The notes beneath the pieces are model-generated. The model made no database searches, had not been told where the DNA came from, and was given only the letters and a program-made list of their open reading frames with translations. Source: Saprospiraceae bacterium (GTDB lineage Bacteria; Bacteroidota; Bacteroidia; Chitinophagales; Saprospiraceae). From it: DNA of 6,732 nucleotides. How positions within the stretch are numbered: the first letter of the stretch is position 1; each line of letters starts with the position of its first letter. Positions 5,068 through 6,732 of the stretch are shown one piece after another. Made by a program: the position numbers and the translations under genes. The DNA lies in contig JABDJE010000028.1 in the NCBI GenBank assembly GCA_013002625.1, positions 1 through 6,732 of the forward strand, written 5' to 3'.

Positions 5068-6732
5068 TTAGATTTCTTCGTCTACACCCAGACTCCATTT
5101 GAGTGGGGTATTAGCATTTCTTGCGGAAACTCTGATATATCCTTGCATTTCCTGGTGTAACGCTGAACAGAAGTCAGTACAATAGAATGAGAATACACCT
5201 TCTTTCTTAGGTTCCCACAACATCGTTTCTGTTTGTCCCGGCATTACAAGAAGTTCTGCATTATTGGCACCTTGTATAGCCAAACCGTGTGGCACATCAA
5301 AATCCTGCTCAAGGTTGGTAAGGTGGACATATACTTTATCACCTACTCTAATGCCTTCAATATTATCAGGTGCTAAGTGACTTCGTATGGAAGTCATGTA
5401 TACATGCACTTCATTTCCTTCTCTTTCAACACGAGTCTCTTTTTCACCAAGTGCCCGATAAGGGTGTTTATTTTCTTCAATCGGGTAAAATTTCTTGCTT
5501 TTGGATACGATTCTGTCAGCAGATATTCCCTGAGCATAGTGTGGCTCACCAACGGTTGGAAAATCAAGTAACAATTGCATCTTATCTCCTGAGATATCAT
5601 ACAATTGAGCTGAATGATTCATTTCTGGACCTGTAGGTAAGTAACGATCCTTGGTGATCTTGTTTAAAGCTACCATGTATTTACCCTGTGGTTTTTTACT
5701 ATCGCCACCAGGAATCATGAGGTGACCTACAGAATAATATGTTGGTACTCTGTCCAAGACTTCCCATGTTCCGACTTTCCATTTTACCACTTCAGAAGAG
5801 ATAAAGAAAGTTGTGTAAGCATTGCCTTTATCGTCAAATTCTGTGTGTAATGGCCCTAAGCCTGGCTTCTTAACTACACCACCGATTACCTTGTCATATT
5901 TAAGAACCGGAACACCCTGAATGGTTGTTTCGAATTCTTCGTTTTCGATAGCAGACATCATATTGGTGAATGAATGTGCTGTAAGGTCAGCGGATAGTTT
6001 ACCCGAACCAATAATATATTCACCTGTTGGATCAACATCGACACCATGAGGTGATTTAGGTGTAGGAAGGAAGTAAACCAATCCAGGACAATCTTCAGGT
6101 TTAAGCACTTTAACTGTTTCGACTTTCGTGCTTGTCGCCATATGGGTTTCTTCGTCATATCTATTAACATAGTGCTCGGCTGGCATATCGATGCCTTTAC
6201 CTTCGGCAATATATTTTTCTGCTAACTTCCAGTTAATGGCGGCGATGAAGTCTTTGTCATTCTGCGATGCTTCCACTTCTTTGAGAGTGTAGCTTTCTTC
6301 AGTATTATAGGTGGTAAAGAAAGTCCAGCCATGTGATTTGCCTTTTCCTGAATGCGCCAGGTCATAGTCAAACGCAGGTAACAATACTTGGAAGGCGATA
6401 TTCATATGACCTTCATCGTCGACTTTAATAAAGGATAGGGTACCTTTAAAATTCTCCTTATAGGAGTCAATAGGCACATCTTTCTGAGGAGCCGGCACAC
6501 TAAATCTTGTACCTGCAACCACATATTCTGTGTTTTCTGTTGTAAACGGTGAACTGTGGTTACCAGAGCTGTTAGGTAACTCAATGATCTCGGCAGTTTC
6601 AAAAGTGCTCAGGTCAATTCTTGCTACACGCGGTGTGTTATTACCATTGATAAATAACCATCTACCGTCTGTCTCACCTTTTGTTTGTGAAAGTTCAGGG
6701 TGGTGGGCATCATCCCAAGGTACAAAGCCATA
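5068..6732 (-). CDS. nosZ: NosZ, nitrous oxide reductase (clade II type), N-terminus cut by window edge
   Basis: Periplasmic multicopper enzyme reducing N2O to N2 and water, the last step of denitrification. The 554 visible codons (numbered from base 6732) lack only the N-terminus, roughly 100 residues including the signal peptide. The seven-bladed propeller supplies all seven CuZ histidines: H10 and H11 (DDAHHPELS), H59 (GNHSSPFTT), H229 (SPHGVDVDP), H296 (GPLHTEFD), H337 (VGHL) and H398 (EPHYA). The C-terminal cupredoxin domain holds the CuA site: H482 (VPHG), C518, C522, H526 and M529 in CTDFCSALHQEM. The position of the clade I tryptophan (C-x-W-F-C) is aspartate here, which with the sequence style points to clade II. 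The protein ends shortly after the CuA loop, so it has no C-terminal cytochrome c domain. The open frame runs to the window edge, so the GTG at 6522 is internal and not a start. Whether the signal is Sec or Tat cannot be seen. Confidence 0.97.
   Translation of the reverse strand, partial: YGFVPWDDAHHPELSQTKGETDGRWLFINGNNTPRVARIDLSTFETAEIIELPNSSGNHSSPFTTENTEYVVAGTRFSVPAPQKDVPIDSYKENFKGTLSFIKVDDEGHMNIAFQVLLPAFDYDLAHSGKGKSHGWTFFTTYNTEESYTLKEVEASQNDKDFIAAINWKLAEKYIAEGKGIDMPAEHYVNRYDEETHMATSTKVETVKVLKPEDCPGLVYFLPTPKSPHGVDVDPTGEYIIGSGKLSADLTAHSFTNMMSAIENEEFETTIQGVPVLKYDKVIGGVVKKPGLGPLHTEFDDKGNAYTTFFISSEVVKWKVGTWEVLDRVPTYYSVGHLMIPGGDSKKPQGKYMVALNKITKDRYLPTGPEMNHSAQLYDISGDKMQLLLDFPTVGEPHYAQGISADRIVSKSKKFYPIEENKHPYRALGEKETRVEREGNEVHVYMTSIRSHLAPDNIEGIRVGDKVYVHLTNLEQDFDVPHGLAIQGANNAELLVMPGQTETMLWEPKKEGVFSFYCTDFCSALHQEMQGYIRVSARNANTPLKWSLGVDEEI

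Noticed and set aside
5068..6522. NosZ starting at the GTG at 6522
   Set aside because: The frame stays open for 70 more codons to the window edge, and those codons encode the first CuZ histidines (HH and NHSSPFTT). The GTG is an internal valine.

Overview
The window carries the 3' part of a nitrous oxide reductase (nos) gene cluster, with every gene on the minus strand. It comes most likely from a member of the Bacteroidota. The reasons are moderately low GC, few Shine-Dalgarno sequences, the gene order nosZ / small membrane protein / nosL / nosD / nosF / nosY, and the style of the NosZ protein (clade II type, CuA motif C-T-D-F-C). A finer placement cannot be supported from the sequence alone.

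Layout in the direction of transcription, from high to low coordinates. (1) 6732-5068 is nosZ, the catalytic subunit. Its N-terminus lies outside the window, but all seven CuZ histidines and the CuA ligands are visible. (2) 5067-4904 is a 164-base spacer holding a perfect 11-bp hairpin and a weak candidate promoter/operator region. (3) 4903-1106 is a tightly packed accessory block: a four-helix membrane protein resembling the NosB proteins of clade II clusters, the copper-binding lipoprotein NosL, the periplasmic beta-helix protein NosD, the ATPase NosF and the permease NosY. Neighbouring genes overlap by 4 or 8 bases or lie 2 or 10 bases apart, so the block is very probably one transcript. 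(4) 1068-424 is a peptide deformylase with all catalytic motifs and an unexpected N-terminal export signal. (5) 452-1 is the start of a TruC-like tRNA pseudouridine synthase, overlapping the deformylase by 29 bases and cut by the window edge.

How the genes work together: NosZ reduces N2O to N2 in the periplasm using two copper centres. NosL is thought to hand Cu(I) to the NosD-NosF-NosY complex, an ABC-type machine that helps assemble the copper-sulfur CuZ site of NosZ. The NosB-like protein exposes two conserved loops to the periplasm and is a plausible but unproven partner. The deformylase and TruC genes are housekeeping types that may be reached by read-through from nosY. Nothing in the sequence ties them to N2O respiration.

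There are no RNA genes, CRISPR arrays, insertion sequences or large repeats. The main system is a known one. The points most worth a second look are the exported deformylase and the uncharacterised membrane protein between nosZ and nosL.
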